A stretch of DNA of 64,000 bases, from contig CANTUZ010000004.1 of assembly GCA_947846985.1 (NCBI GenBank), forward strand, positions 3,710,927 through 3,774,926, given 5' to 3'. This DNA comes from Fratercula arctica. Taxonomy: Eukaryota; Chordata; Aves; Charadriiformes; Alcidae. The notes beneath the pieces were generated by a model. It worked only from the letters and a program-made list of their open reading frames with translations. It searched no databases and was not told the origin of the DNA. How positions within the stretch are numbered: position 1 is the stretch's first letter; each line of letters starts with the position of its first letter. Shown here piece by piece: positions 28,190 to 42,378 of the stretch. Made by a program: the position numbers and the translations under genes.

Positions 28190-31100
28190 GCACACTAGCT
28201 TTCTTTGCCTCTTGATTTTCATAGTAAACATAAATAACATCCATCAAGTCTAAATTACCCTGGTAATTGTCCCATGTGTTATAGAGATAATATAACATCA
28301 CATTTCAAATTACTCAAACTACCAACTGGCATTATCTGCCAAATCCATCACATACATTAATTACCTGTAATACTAATACACATTTGTTTTTGTTAGAACT
28401 GTGGAATCACTGAACAAAACAAGACGATCACTATTCTGGGTTTGAAATGGATTTGAAATTATGATTTAGCACAGTTTGTAAATGTAAGCAGACTTAAGGT
28501 ACATTTAGTCCCATGGATTATTTGCAGGCTTCAAGATACAGGATTAGTTATCATGCTGAACTAGGATCTACAGTTTCCTAAATAACACCATTTCACCACT
28601 TTACAATAATGAACGTTATGTAGTATCAAATTTCACTAACACTAAAAACACTACCACCAAAGTCTTCAGTAAAATGACAGTGTATATATCTTTATTGAAG
28701 TAGTAATTCTTTCCAAGCTACTACCGACTATCCCATATAATACAGAAGATTTCTGTATTACTAGTATTCTAGAGGTGGGAAGATACTAGCTCCGGTTCTT
28801 CATTTCAAAAATTAAAATTCCTCGTTGGCAAGCTCTATGCAAATCATGAATCAAACAGCCTGGTGGCAAATATTTCAAAAATCTAAAACCTAGTGCAGTT
28901 CAAGAAGTTGAAGGTGTATGTTATTTTTGTGGTCTAAGAATGACTGGCTGGATATAGGCCAGATTTTGGTGGAAAAGCGTCACTTGGGACAATTACCCCC
29001 AATATTCCCTGGAGAAGGAGCAGCAAGACAAACAGTCCTTAGCACTGGGAGTAAAGCAGAATGAAAAGGGAGTTTTAAACACACTATCTGAAAATTCTTT
29101 CCATTAGTCTCTAGCAATCCGAACAGTTACAGATATCTTTATTTGGCTCAGCATCGCCTGGATGAGCGGCAGCAATGCTATACATACATAAAATGTTTGT
29201 GACATACACAGCAATTTCCCTATCGGCTGCAGCATTAATGGGGATAAAACGCTGACAGACTACTTCCAGTCGTCACTTGCTCTGTAACGTCATTGCGCAT
29301 CTGAGAAATGTACAAATGGAAACGACGATTTTACAGTCACCTGTCAGCATTACAGTACAGATTTCACCCCCATCCTGACCAACTTACGCTCCCTTTGGAT
29401 TCAGCCGCAGCTCGTTGAAGGGATCACCCTTGGAATCCCACGCTTGGTTTGACACAGGATGCAGTGTTACGAACACGTACACAGAATTACTGACATCATT
29501 TCAATCACTTGCTCATGTTTTAAAAGACAATTCTGAAATCAGCCCTCTACATTGCGTATTTTTATAGTCTTCCCAAAGGCAATTATCTGGTTCCTCATTT
29601 AGTTCTCAAACATCAAGGGGAATCATTGGAGAAGTACACAAGAGTGAAAAATATAATACGCTATTTCCTAGAAGAAACATCAGAAATCAAAAGGTAAAGG
29701 AAATACTTGGTCTTCTACTGCAATTTCTTTGGCAGAGGGTACAAGACAGCCATCTGCCATTTTAACAGCATTGCCTCCCCATCTGTCCTTGGCACTGCGC
29801 AATTGTATACATCCAACAGTTTCACAAGTTATTCCTCAAAGTTAATCCTGCTGAGACAATGAATCAGAAAAACGCAGTTCAGAGGAGGAATCGTGTATCA
29901 TTGTGACTCCACCAAACACAGCCCACCACAAGCGCACACCAGGACCGCAGCACCAAGTGCTGGCCACCACGCTGGTGAGACACGCAGCAAAAAAGCTGTT
30001 ATCCCAGGCACCAATTCCGCTGCCCTGCCCTCCGGCTCTGACAGGCACCGGGGATTACGCCACAGCTTGGAACGCAAAGATCAGACAAACAGGACAAAGA
30101 TCAGTTCATTGTGGATTCTTCTCAGAGCCCCACCTTGCTGGGCTCCCAAAACTTCACAGGTTTTTGCCATGGATGATTATTAGGACATTAAAAGAAGTTC
30201 TTACTAAGCTGTTGCAGGCTTCAGCTTTCTAGCTACCACCCCTGCAGTAGAGAGAGATTAAGATTTCAAGAAAACTACAGTTTCTGAAATACTTCAAATT
30301 TTCAACTTGTTGTCACCAAACTACTACAGTGGTTGCCATTTGTCAAAAAAGTAAAAGTTTCCGGTTTTGACTTCTCTATTAGTGGGGTATTTTTTGTTTT
30401 TTCTTCCTTTTGTTGCCAGTAAGAAAACCAGTGACACTCAGGTAATGACAACAGACTGACAGCAAACAAATGAATAGAGGCGCTTTTTTTTTTATCTTTT
30501 TTTTTTTTCAGTTCAACCTCCAAACACTCTCAAAGGACTGTACATTCTTCAATAAGTTATTTGGTCCTACCCAAAAAAAAGATAAGAAACCTGATGAATT
30601 AATGTTTCAACCAAATGCTATAAGCAGGCAATAAAACTTTGCAGAGTTAACCATGAAGCTACATTTTTTCCACCGTCTTTAAACATTGCTTTTCCCCTTT
30701 TATAATCAACCTTTGCAAATTTCCAAGTCAATTAAAGGAAGAACATTACAAGTACTCAAAACCAACTCTGAGAACTCGATGACAGGTTTGACAACATCGC
30801 TCACTCCTGCGCAGACTTTCATTTTTATATTAGGCAAGAAAGCTTAGTCATTGAGGAAAACTTCAAGTGCATTTGCAAAGCTTGTCACTCAACAATCCAC
30901 CACAGAATGTCAATTTATTTAATGAGAAACAGGCTGAAGTAGCGGCGGGCCATTTTAGTGAGCTGCTTCATAAAAATACGAAGAATCTTCCCACACTAAT
31001 AAGGTAAAGGTATCAGTGTTAATATGCAATTAAAAGTTATCTATATTGCAAAGTCTTGTTCTGCTTTATCTCTTGATGTGAAGTCATTCAAGATAAACCT

Positions 31101-34100
31101 TTAATAGTTTACTACCGAATACTCTATTATCAGCAGACATTTTTTTCTTAAGGCATTTTTCTGTAGCTCTTAAGCTCGAATAATGGGATGCCAGGACAGT
31201 ATTTTCATTTCTTGCATAAGCAAAACTACCAAGAAAAACCAGCTTAAATGAACATCACGCTTTCCACGTAAGATAACCAGCCTTTTTCCCCTCCAGATCT
31301 TTAATCCTTTAAAATAACGATGAAGTTTTCTCTCTTGGTGACTACTATGTATGCCAACGCTTCCTCTTCTCTAGAACCTTGTCTCCTCTATCTGGCAGGT
31401 AGTCCATACTCACACAAGGTAAACAGAAGAGCCCCCGGCATCACAAGTTATTTTTACACAATTATAGATAGGTTAAAACTGAAATTCAGAAAAGCTGAAC
31501 TAAAACTAAAGCAGCATGGATTTCTGCTAGGAAAGGGTAAGAGTTACCATGAAAGAAAAGCAACCTTCAGAAAACACTACCACGCACTAAAGGTATATTT
31601 GCAGTATTGGAGCAGACTCGAGTTCAAAGAATAAGAGCGCAAAATAAAACCAGAGCAAATCTAAGCTGAGAAACACATCTGTGGTTTCAAGAAGAGCGGT
31701 GGTACAAGAGTACAGTTTGCAGTGGCACTAACTGCACGCTTAAGGTGCTTAAATGCTGTACATAAAATTATTTTGGTCAGAACGTACGCCCAAATTGAAA
31801 TATATCCACAGCCTAAGCACATTCAAGTCAAATAAGCATGCACTTTAAAAGAGGATTTTCTAACATTTTAGCTGCAAGAACTTTCGTCCCATTGACTATT
31901 CACATAACGCAGTAAAAGAAAACAAGCTCATTTCAAGCAAAAGGAACAACATGAAAGAGACAGCATTTAAAATAATCAGATTATCTTGTAATGAGGTTAT
32001 AAGGGCCCCATCTCATAGAGATGGGATGCAACAACTTCAATCCAAAAAAAACTAAACACAAAACCCACCAAAAAACCCCCCAAAACTCAGAGGCCTATTT
32101 TTATAAACCTTCTCAAGCATCAGACTTGAGAACAACATTTCTCAAACCAGGAGCTATTTCATACCTTAACAAAATAAGCGGAGTAAGTGCGCACGACAAG
32201 GATATAGAAGCATCACAAGATTCTGCAACTATCCCCACCCTTCTGTTACCCCACCTGAAGTTCCTAAGGATATAGGTACCAGACTAAACATGCTCAGGTT
32301 ACAGCACTTGAAAATGATTGCCCACCAGTGGAACGTCCTGACTGCAGGCAGTTAAGTCTGCCACAGGTGCAAAATGAAGCACATTAGCTTCAACATCACC
32401 TATGGAGGTTCTCACACCAAGTCTCCAGACACAGTTTCTTTGACAGTTCCTTCACACGCTCTTTTTTTGGCAAAGAAATATTCGCTATGTTAAGAACATT
32501 GAGGGGGGGGGATCCTTCAAAGACATAGGACTTGCATTCTGCGCATCCCAGCATGCGAGGCCAGAAGTAAATTCAGTCTGCAAATACCCCATATTCACAC
32601 AGATAATTTTATATAGCTGCGTATCATGATCTCTTAAAAACCACCTGGGTAAAATTAGTAAAATTCTCAAAGGAGCTGACACTGTCTGCTTGATAAGAAA
32701 ACTGTTGGGGTTTTTAACCTCTTATTTTGGAGCCACTTTGAGTAATTCAGACAGGTGTTGTGTATGTCAATCTCACACTGAAAATGCATTTATGTAATAT
32801 AAAAGGGTTTTTTTTTTTTCCCAATCATAGCTGAGATTATTCATAAACTGTGCTATGAAATACAGATTCAGGTGGGTCAACTTCAGATATCTGAGCTTTG
32901 ATGTTGTTTGGGTTATTAATCTGTCTAGCATCAGTTTTTGATTGATCCATATTAAGATTTATTCAGTAACAAGGCCAACATCAAGGGACACAATTCTACT
33001 TCAGAAAGTTAAATCAATCAACCTAAATATTTACAAAAGGAAGGAAGCTTAGTATTCCATTCATTTAAATGCATACCTCCCATATTTGTAAAACTTTTTT
33101 TTTTAAAAAAGGTTACGCTGAACAGCATGTGGCTTTATGTGAAGTTTTCTGGTTTATTACTAATAAATATTTTTGTTTGACAACCTGTTTCATATAGTTT
33201 TTAAGAAATTGACTATTTTCTGTGTAGGGAAGAACATGCCACAGATGCAAAGCCAGGAACTGATCTCATTATCGCTTACACTTGTTAGCAAAATTCAGTT
33301 AGTTGTCACATGTATCTGTATTGCTAAATACACAGCTATTGTCGATTTTTTTAAGTGTTTCAATTGATTTTTGCAGGGGTTTTTTTTTTTGTGTTTTGTT
33401 TTTACTTGGTTTGGTTTTTTGTTGTTTTGTGTTTGTTTTTTTATTTTTACACACCATTATTTTATCGACTAAACCACTCAACAACAATTAGCAACATTTT
33501 GAGAGTGTTTCACTTTATTTAGTGTGTGAATCAATACAAATTCTCTTTGAACAATGAACTAAGCTGCTGTAAGTACATTTGCGCAGTTTTCATTTTCTTT
33601 AGTCATTTTCCTGAACAGATGTGCATCTGTGGCTGCAGAAACAAAAGTCAACGCTCCGCAGAAACTGTTCTTAATTTAGCTTCATTTCATGGAGCTATTT
33701 TCACAGCCGTTCCCACTCGACCTTGCACAGAGGTGAGATTAATGGCAGGCTGTAGAAAGCTACGATGCCAGAAACTGAACAACGCGCCTTTTGATGGGAA
33801 GAACTGGGTTTTGACTTAAGTCTCAAATATGCACAATGCTGAGAAACTGTACCAAAGGAAAAAAAAAAAAAGGCAAAAAAGCGCATCTACCTACATCTTT
33901 GCATATCAGTTACTGGTTGGGCACAGGAAGTCCTCTAAAACATTACTCTGAGGAGTTCTTCTAGGCAGGGATCAATGCCTCCTGCAAGGCTCCATTGTTT
34001 AAGATGCAGAAACAAAGAAAATGAGACATCTGGGGGTTAGTAAAAATGGAGATCACCAAACTAGCTTCAAAATTGGAAGGCAACTTGTACAAGGGGTGAC

Positions 34101-34328
34101 AAGAAACGTAGTGATGGAAGGGAAAGCTGAAAGGAAATCACTAAAGAAGTTCCTCCAGCATTGGTCTCAGAACCAGTCAAATTAAACTGTAAATAAACAT
34201 CGGAATTTACCAGACAAGATCCTCCCATGCAGACACAGGTGATTACTAACACCACTCATAAGACCTCACCTGATTTTAATTTTTTTTTTCCGTCAACTGC
34301 AATCCCCCATTATAAACATCCACATCCA

Positions 34329-34370
34329 TATACATATACGCACACACATATATATACACACACACACACA
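34329..34370. repeat. Mixed (TA)n/(CA)n microsatellite
   Basis: An imperfect alternating purine-pyrimidine tract ending in about seven CA units. A candidate polymorphic marker. Confidence 0.85.
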
Positions 34371-35017
34371 AATTAGTTTACAGCATAGGTAAGAACAGCC
34401 ATCATAACAGACAATATCACGTACAAGGAAGCTAAAGGAAGGTAGCTGTTAAAAAAAAAATAATGGAAATAAGATCGTCCTTGATAAATCCACTGATGAA
34501 AGATGAAGAATTCACTGAAGGACAACCTAGGCACAAACAACAAACACTGTCCATGAATAAATTTGGGCTGTAAATCAGAAAAATCTTCGAAGTAAAAGAG
34601 TGCAGTACAAAATTATCTTCAGTAAACAGAAAGACCTAAACCCCTCGCCTCCCCAGTTAATTTTAAAGTAGAGCTGGGTTACTGAATGAGATTGTTTACT
34701 CTTGTTGAAGTAGTCCGCTTCACCTTGGATGCGCCTGATTTCCCATTTTTTCCACTAAGGCCAACCCGAGGGGACAGACGCCCAGATGTCCTTTCATCCT
34801 GTAGAAGTCTGAGAGCGAATAAATGTGATTTGAAAGTGGAAGGTATCAGCTTTAGCCAGGCTGAACCTGTTACATGAAACAGGAAAACCAAGAACAGACC
34901 ACTGAACAAACAAACAAAAAAATCTTAGTTAAATTTCACTTTCATTTTGAGTATTGGTAAATGACCATTCCTACCATTCAAAACTATCTAAGCAAGAAGA
35001 CAGCTGGGGACAGAGGG

Positions 35018-35064
35018 GAATCAATCCTATTTAAAGGGGAAGGAGAGCAATCAATCCTATTTAA
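35018..35064. repeat. Short direct repeat, 30-bp period
   Basis: AATCAATCCTATTTAA occurs twice, starting near 35019 and 35049, separated by a purine-rich linker. Confidence 0.75.
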
Positions 35065-35822
35065 CTGACAAAGGAAAGGTTTTTTTCAAATATCGTGTAC
35101 TTTAAAGAGTATGAACTTTGTTGAGATTTAACAATTTTGTGAGATTTATACAGCTACAAGAATGTTCTATGACCAAAAAAAAACTAATTCGAAAAATGCT
35201 GATGGAATGTTAAACCTCATGATTTTGAGAATAAAAAATATCCACCTATTATAGATTTGAAATGCATCTAATTCGCGAGTCCTTGTCCCCTTACTTCAGG
35301 TTTCCTAAAGCCATCTCCGAGTTATGCTGAGCTTACCACCATGAGCGTGCAAGGCTACTGAGCCATCAATCTGGTCCCCCAGCCACCTGTAATATTAACA
35401 CACAACTCGTAGGAGGAGGGATGGACCACACATAAGGAACTCCTACTCTGGGAAAATTAATCTCATTAGTAAACGTGTTTTGATTAACATGGCATTGAAA
35501 GCAATTTATTACTGAATTTAGATAGATGAATCATGTTAACCACAAATAAAAATTTAAAGACACCAATTCTTTCCCTCATTACAAGTAAAATGACTTTAGT
35601 TAATAGGTCTTTTAGCACGCAACATTTTCATACAGCAAACAAGCTGCCTGGGTACACACAAGCTCTGCTGAATCTTTTTTCTGCACGCACATACACAGAA
35701 CGCTACACCAGCAGCCTTTTTTTACTTCCTTTCCCCCAAAACGTAATAGCTACGAAAGATCATGAAGTGCTATAGGCATAAAAGAAGAGGCACTGGGTTT
35801 TGGAAGCTCTTTCATCCAACAC

Positions 35823-35864
35823 CATCTTATAAATCCATCTTATAAAACCAACATCATCTTATAA
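35823..35864. repeat. Three copies of CATCTTATAAA
   Basis: An 11-bp motif is repeated at 35823, 35836 and 35854 with irregular spacing, in intron 2. Confidence 0.7.
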
Positions 35865-38800
35865 ATTATACACTTCTCCAGTATGAATAGACTACTGGGA
35901 GGCTTTCATTGAAAAGAGCGAGGGACTAGAAATGTTTTTAACATGCTAAAATTTACTAAGTATAAATTTTGAATAGCAGCAAAAGTACCATAGAAAGATG
36001 CAGAAAATTGATGGAAACCCTTCCCTGCCATGCCTTTTGGGGTGGTGATACTAACAAGCCCTGAAAAAAGGGGTTTTTTATGCCCTGATCAGCAAAGCAT
36101 TTAGTCCTATAAGCATCTAACAATGCAATCCTAACCACAATTTCATAGCTGTCCATGCTGCGTAAAGAAAGCAAATACCAAGCAATCCACCTTACACCCG
36201 AGTTTCATTTTTTTAATTTAAAAAGCAGTATACACAGTATAAAAAGCACCAAGGTGAGCTTTATATTTTCATAGCTATAGTGTTTCACAAATAACCAAAA
36301 AATGTAGTTTTTGAAGGTTGCTTTCTGTACTGAAATTTACTTGCACCTTGAGACACTTAACATTTCTGAAATCTTTCTATAAAAAAGGCAGAAAACAAGT
36401 CGTAAAGCGAGTTTTAGTAACCTGCCCCAAGGGAAATCGAAGGTCATCTGCCCTACAGTACAAAATCCTCCCTGCAAGTACCACAGCAACTGAACTCTGT
36501 CCACGTTACACAATGTTTTAACTGAATATACAACACATCTTCACTTACTGCAGGGTATGAATAAAATCAGCCAAATGAATAAGGTTTCAGGAGAAACCTT
36601 TCATTTTGATGACTATCTAATCTAATGAGTAATAGCCTGTTAAAACCATTCCTACAAGAAGTCTCCCAAACCAAAACCATACCTAAGTGCTAGCTGGAGA
36701 TCTGATACACAGGACAAATAACTTCAAGGCTTCCCTTGACTGATTAAATCGCAAACCTATCTCTCCAAGAGGTTAAAATTTAAACGAAAGCTTGGGCTTG
36801 GCAAATCCCATCAGATTGTCAAATATGGATATTATGTAGGAACCCCATCTGTTCATGCAGCAACATGAATATGCAACGTGACTGTTGCTGCAACACTTGC
36901 GTTCACAGTGCGGAAAATTTACAAGTAAGCAGTTCCTGACTATAAATCAGGAACAAAGTTCTGAAAACACATGCAATAGATTGCTTGCCCCAAGTACAGG
37001 CTTCAATGCTCTAAGTTTATTTTTCTCTTCCTCTCACGTGCTGAGATGATGAACTTTACAGCAGAGGTGTGTTATCCTTTCCACTTACACGGAGGTTTGT
37101 TAATCTTCCTTGTTGATCAAGGTACACCATTCATTGTAGCGCAGGGAAAGGAGAGAAAGTGGAAGATCGCTTTCTGCCGCGTGACCCAGTGCATTGCCCA
37201 TAACGCTGTACAAATCAATTAACAGTTTCACAGGTAAGCAGAGCTGCCAGCTGGAGGCCAGAGGGTTGGACAAGTTGCTCTGAAGGGCTGTAGACTGCCT
37301 GCAGACTAGACACACAACAACCCTGAAGTAATTTTGCCATCAGGGTTTGATATAGTCTTCAATATACCTTACCTCTGTCAAAATTCATGCACGTACTCAA
37401 TCCAGCAAACATTCAGCTTCTGAAGTTTTTCCTTCTGCACGTAATTACCCAAACCCATCTTTAGTCAGACGTTAAGTTCTACATCCAGTGGAACGTAGCC
37501 ACAGCCATGCTTTCCACTGACGCAGAAGTACACAGCACAGCTCGTATGGGGGGAGAGGCTGTCCAACTGACAGCCCAAGTGACTGATTTGGCTGCAGCTG
37601 AGCAAAAGAAACTCCACCACCAGTCGTGAGCTTTTTCAACAAGCGTGCTCTACATTCAAGGGGAAAGTGACTGCCAAAGCATAAATTAATTCTGTTTTCA
37701 CGGATGCCAGACAGTGCTCTTGGAAAGCACCACCAGGATGTTAGCTTGTTGTAGCAGTGTAGAAATTCTCGGTTAATGGTAAGAATAAATAAACAAAATA
37801 ATGTTTCACCTTGACCAGCAAACATCACAGCAACACATGTCCATTATTAAGCAAAATCTACTTTGTTACTTTTGAGAGGTTTGGGGGTTGTTTTTTAAAT
37901 TAAGCCTGCACCTTTTACTCTCCAAGTTTCCTGTGAAATATTTGCTGCTTACAAAAGGTCAGGAATCCGTGTAATAGAAGCTACCTCAAATCACCAGGGA
38001 GGCAAAGTTCCTTTCTACCAAATACAACCAACTTAAACCAACAGTTCATACGCTTATCTGTAATAGCTTGCTCAGCATATTGACTATCATTCTCTAGACT
38101 TAAAAACCTAATTACATAAAATAAATATATGCTGTAGCACAACTTATGCTTCTCAATTTCCACTGAAGAGGCCCTGGATTAGAATAAAAGCTTAATCAGG
38201 GATAAGATATATTTGCAAATTTGCATAAGTTCCCCTTCCCCGGCTTTTGAGTTTATTACTCTTGGCTATAGCTAGTGCTCCTACCCAGCGGCATCGATAG
38301 AAGCAACAGATTCAAGAGAAATTAAGTAACCTCTCAGTTCAGCAGAATATATCCAGCAACTTCCAATCAGATGCAATAGCCATTAACAGGGCTGCAAAGC
38401 TGTAAAATGAGTTTTCTAATTCAAACAGCTGAAACTCAATACATTTCAGAACAAGCTGACAACAACCCAGAAAATGACACTGGATAACAGCACAGCTGAC
38501 CCCCCAGAAGAAAATACTACAACCACGTCACACACATTCCCCGTTCCCTCTGATACCACACACAAGACATTTCTCATAATACAAGGATTAAAAAGAGGAG
38601 GAGTTTGTACAAACATGCACGCAGAGATACACACAGAGCTCAGCACACACAAGGAAAAAACAGACAGATTGGATTTCTGTGCCTCTCCAAAACCGAGCAG
38701 ATGTTCCTTCAAATTCAAGGCATAATTATTTTTAATAAGGAATTAAACAAGAGGAACTACCATCTTGAAATTAGGGGATTGATCTCTATTGACCTTTTTC

Positions 38801-39069
38801 AAGGAACAGAGGAAATTCTATTTCTCACATCACCTTTTAAAAATCCCCTTAATATCCTTACAAAGCATATGATAAATGTGCAAGAAATGTATATGATGGA
38901 GGAAGCTGGACCCTGACATATGAAACACCCTGGCCTACATTTCTCAGGAGGTCAAATGAAGGACAGATGCACGAAAAGCACTGTTTTGGCAGTATTTACA
39001 TTTGTAAAGCAAAAATATTTAGCTAACTTTTATTTCAATCTCTCAGATCAGACATTTCCCCCTTAAATT

Positions 39070-39086
39070 AAAAAAAAAAAAAAAAA
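39070..39086. repeat. A-rich homopolymer
   Basis: About seventeen A flanked by TTAA and TTTAAA; a second A12 run occurs around 39142-39154. Confidence 0.75.
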
Positions 39087-40851
39087 TTTAAAAATGCAGC
39101 CTTCTTCTATCTTCCAAGCAATAGTCAAAACATTCACCATCAAAAAAAAAAAAACAAACCCACAAATCCAAAGGAAAACAAACCCTGAAACCCAAACCTT
39201 GGAATCATGAAAGTGTAAATGAAAGCAGCAGAGATGACTTCACATACCACTAGTCCTAACCAGAGAAAGTGAAGAAATAATGTTTAGTATTTTGACAAAT
39301 ACATATCTACATATGGTAGGACTTTCAGATTATAATACTTATTTTTTTTTTTAGTTCGATTTTAAGACTAAGACAGCTTTTTGACATTAGGTGCAGAACT
39401 AACCCTCAGATATTCTGTCTCAGTTCTTCCAGGAACAAGCGTATTTCTATCTCGCTGTCAATGAGGACAGATGCAAGCCACTTAAATATATAAAACAATG
39501 TTTTCTATGCACAGCATTATGAACAAACAGGCAGAAACAATAAAGGTTAAGTGTTTACCATTGTGCTCATTTCCTTGTTTTCATATTTGACCAAAAAGCT
39601 TTCATTTGCAAGTACCATTCGGTGATAAGCAGTAAAACATTACCAGGGAACACAACTTGTCTCAGACGAGGAGACCACCACATCCACATTTCAGTACCAG
39701 AACGCAGGTATGGAAGCCGAGTAAAGGTATTCAGTTCGTGTTTCCCCCCTTGTCTGGTTCTCCCTTCTCTCTCAACAGAAGCAATTCCGAAAGCAGAGCT
39801 GTTCAGATGTGCGCTTAAGTCTTTAATTTGCAGTTAAGCGAACACACAAATTAAAAGCACGCATCAGTGCCAGGATTTGCACCTTCTGACAGAAAATGTC
39901 AGGAAAGGGGTAGCCAAGTAAGTCCCCGAGAATCCCTTTGTTGTTAACATTTCAGTGGCAGAGATCTGAAAGCAGAGAGGGGGTCCAGGCCAAAGTAGCA
40001 AAACCATTGAAACACAATGAGAGAAAATGGGAAGCTCCCAAAGGACATATGCATTCAACTGATTTATAATTTTAGGCATGCTCATTAACCTTGGCGTTTG
40101 GACAGAATAACATCTCTTACGTACTTCCCCCACCCTTGAGCTTGGTCAAACTGAGATGACAGACGATGCAAACACCTTCTTCATTGCCCATGCCTTCCCC
40201 GAACCAGATTTGGGGCACGTGTCCATTGAAATCAATGGCTACGCTTCCACAAGCTTCAACTTTCAGTTCAGAGCATCACTTCAAACTATGAAGCTACATG
40301 TTGAGGACATTTTTCTGAAGCACTTGACAAGAACAGCAGCAGAGTATACTAGAATTCCTTTTCCTCCATCCTCTGTGTAGAAATATGTTCAAGTATGCAC
40401 TACAATTTTAACTTTTTCTAGTACATACCTCCCACTAAGAACACCAGCAACAAGCTTTAATGATAACAATAGGAATACATCTATCTTCAAATTCTGATGT
40501 AATTTGTTTAAGACCCATCCACATATAAACTACACAGAGAATCTCCTTTCGTCAGAGCAACAAGAGTCACAATGGAGAGAGAAACTAAGTCCTTTGCAAA
40601 GGCAAACAGAAGTGGCGTCATCAAAATCGTAACATATTTGCTATAGATAATTTAACTATGAACTGCCAGGAAAATTAATTTCAAATCTAGTTTAATCTGT
40701 TAGAATAAAATTACTACCAACCAATACTCGTCACAATGAGTTTCAAAGTCCTCATTCTCGCTGGTATTTGAAAGCTCTTCAGATTTTCACTAAAAAGAAA
40801 ATACAACAAAAGCTCCAAACCTTCAAAACAGAACACCTAACCAAAAATCTG

Positions 40852-40852
<1 letters not shown>

Positions 40853-40878
<26 letters not shown>
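40853..40878. repeat. T26 homopolymer
   Basis: Twenty-six consecutive T in intron 2. No recognised element is attached. Confidence 0.85.
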
Positions 40879-40884
<6 letters not shown>

Positions 40885-41689
40885 ACACTCTCATGAGTGC
40901 TCTCTACTACTCTGAGCTTTCTGAATGGACTCAGAGAGCACCAATAGCCTGCTAATTATGGTAATTTGCAATTGAAACAAATACTTGCAGATAAATATGC
41001 AAGCCTATCCAACGTTAAATCACATCTATGTCAAACTGAAAAGCATGCCATGACTTGAGCTGAAGGACAGGAAAAGCACGCACATGATAAAAAAGGGCAA
41101 CCACATGTTCGCAGGTCAGCCTTCTTCCATACTACAGAAAAACATTTTTAAAAACATTCTTAACACATGGAGGAAGGCAAACATACTGCTTCTGGGCAGG
41201 TAATTAACCCGAGAAACTGACTAGAAAAAAATAGTTAAGAAAATAGGTAAAGCCTCAAGCTTAATTCTTGTCCTCACAAAGACAATATCTGCTTCACTGG
41301 CAAACAAATGCCCTTAAGGATAGTACTCTACCTGTGGGAATAATTTAATGTGTACATAATAACAGAAATTAGCATTAAAATATATGTGTTATAATAAACT
41401 TGCACAGGTAAACGTGTGCTTCAGAGATTAAGATCTTCAGCTAGATTAGGAAGAATTATTTTCTCCTGCCATGGCACACAGGAAGCCTTATTACAGCTTG
41501 CCTTCCTGTAAAACATCTGGCACTGCCTGACACAGGCTACCTGACTAAATGAAATGCTGGTCCAGCGACGCAACAAAAACGTTCACCTCTGCGTCATGAA
41601 AAAGCTACGCTGAAAAATGCCACCCTGTTCGCTTCACATTTCATTCATCTCCCTAATGTATTTTAAATCACTTCAGGGATCACGAGGTG

Positions 41690-41810
41690 CTCTACTTGGA
41701 CAGATTTAGATGCAGAAAAACTCTTCCCACGGTAGGATTGCTCAATCCTGCCACTAAAACATTGTTCCAAAAGGGTGGGGTTCCCAGCCTCCTCACCCAT
41801 CAGAGCTTGC
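41690..41810 (+). mobile_element. Possible very degraded CR1 tail
   Basis: The order of short matches (TTGGACAGATTTAGATG, AAAACTCTTCCCACGG, then GTTCCAAAAGGGTGGGG and TTCCCAGCCTCC) resembles the end of CR1 ORF2 (LDIRK, FF, then the NRLPREVV region) at low identity. This is pattern impression only. Confidence 0.25.
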
Positions 41811-42361
41811 TGCAGGGAAGAGCGATCAGTCCAGTCACCTCTGGCTATGCAGTCACAAGCTCATAGGAAATACCCTCTTCTTTGAGGAACAGGAAGATGC
41901 TGATAAAGATTTGGGACATTTCCTGCTAAGAAGGAAGATAAATACCCAGTGAAGCCTTCAGGGCTTAAAACTCAAAAGCTCACTGAAGCTAATGGAACGG
42001 CTGGTCCCCGAAAGCTCACGGGAGCTTTTTCACAAAGAAGCGATAACCTCCAGCTGATTCTTACATTACTCTTAATAATATGTATGCTCATAAACAAAGG
42101 TTCGTATTTCTGCTGCAGCAATCTAAGGGCTGGGAGAGGTGTGCCTAGGCAGTATTTACAAAAGCACCCTAGAAAAGAAAATGGAGTGGAACATCCTCCT
42201 CCTCCCATAGATGCCATCAAATTGCCATCAAATGCACCGTGATTTTGGCCAGTACAGAGAAAAAGTCACTATGAGTTACTGGCAAAAGTGACACCCAATG
42301 AAAATACATTAGTAATTGATCTTTTCAAGTACGACCAGAGAAGCAAACACTTGACTAATTC

Positions 42362-42378
42362 TTTTTTTTTTTTTTTTT
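42362..42378. repeat. T17 homopolymer
   Basis: Seventeen consecutive T in intron 2. Confidence 0.8.

Noticed and set aside
40223..40238. CCATTGAAATCAATGG near-palindrome as an ancient amniote repeat
   Set aside because: The match is too short to assign to a repeat family by eye.
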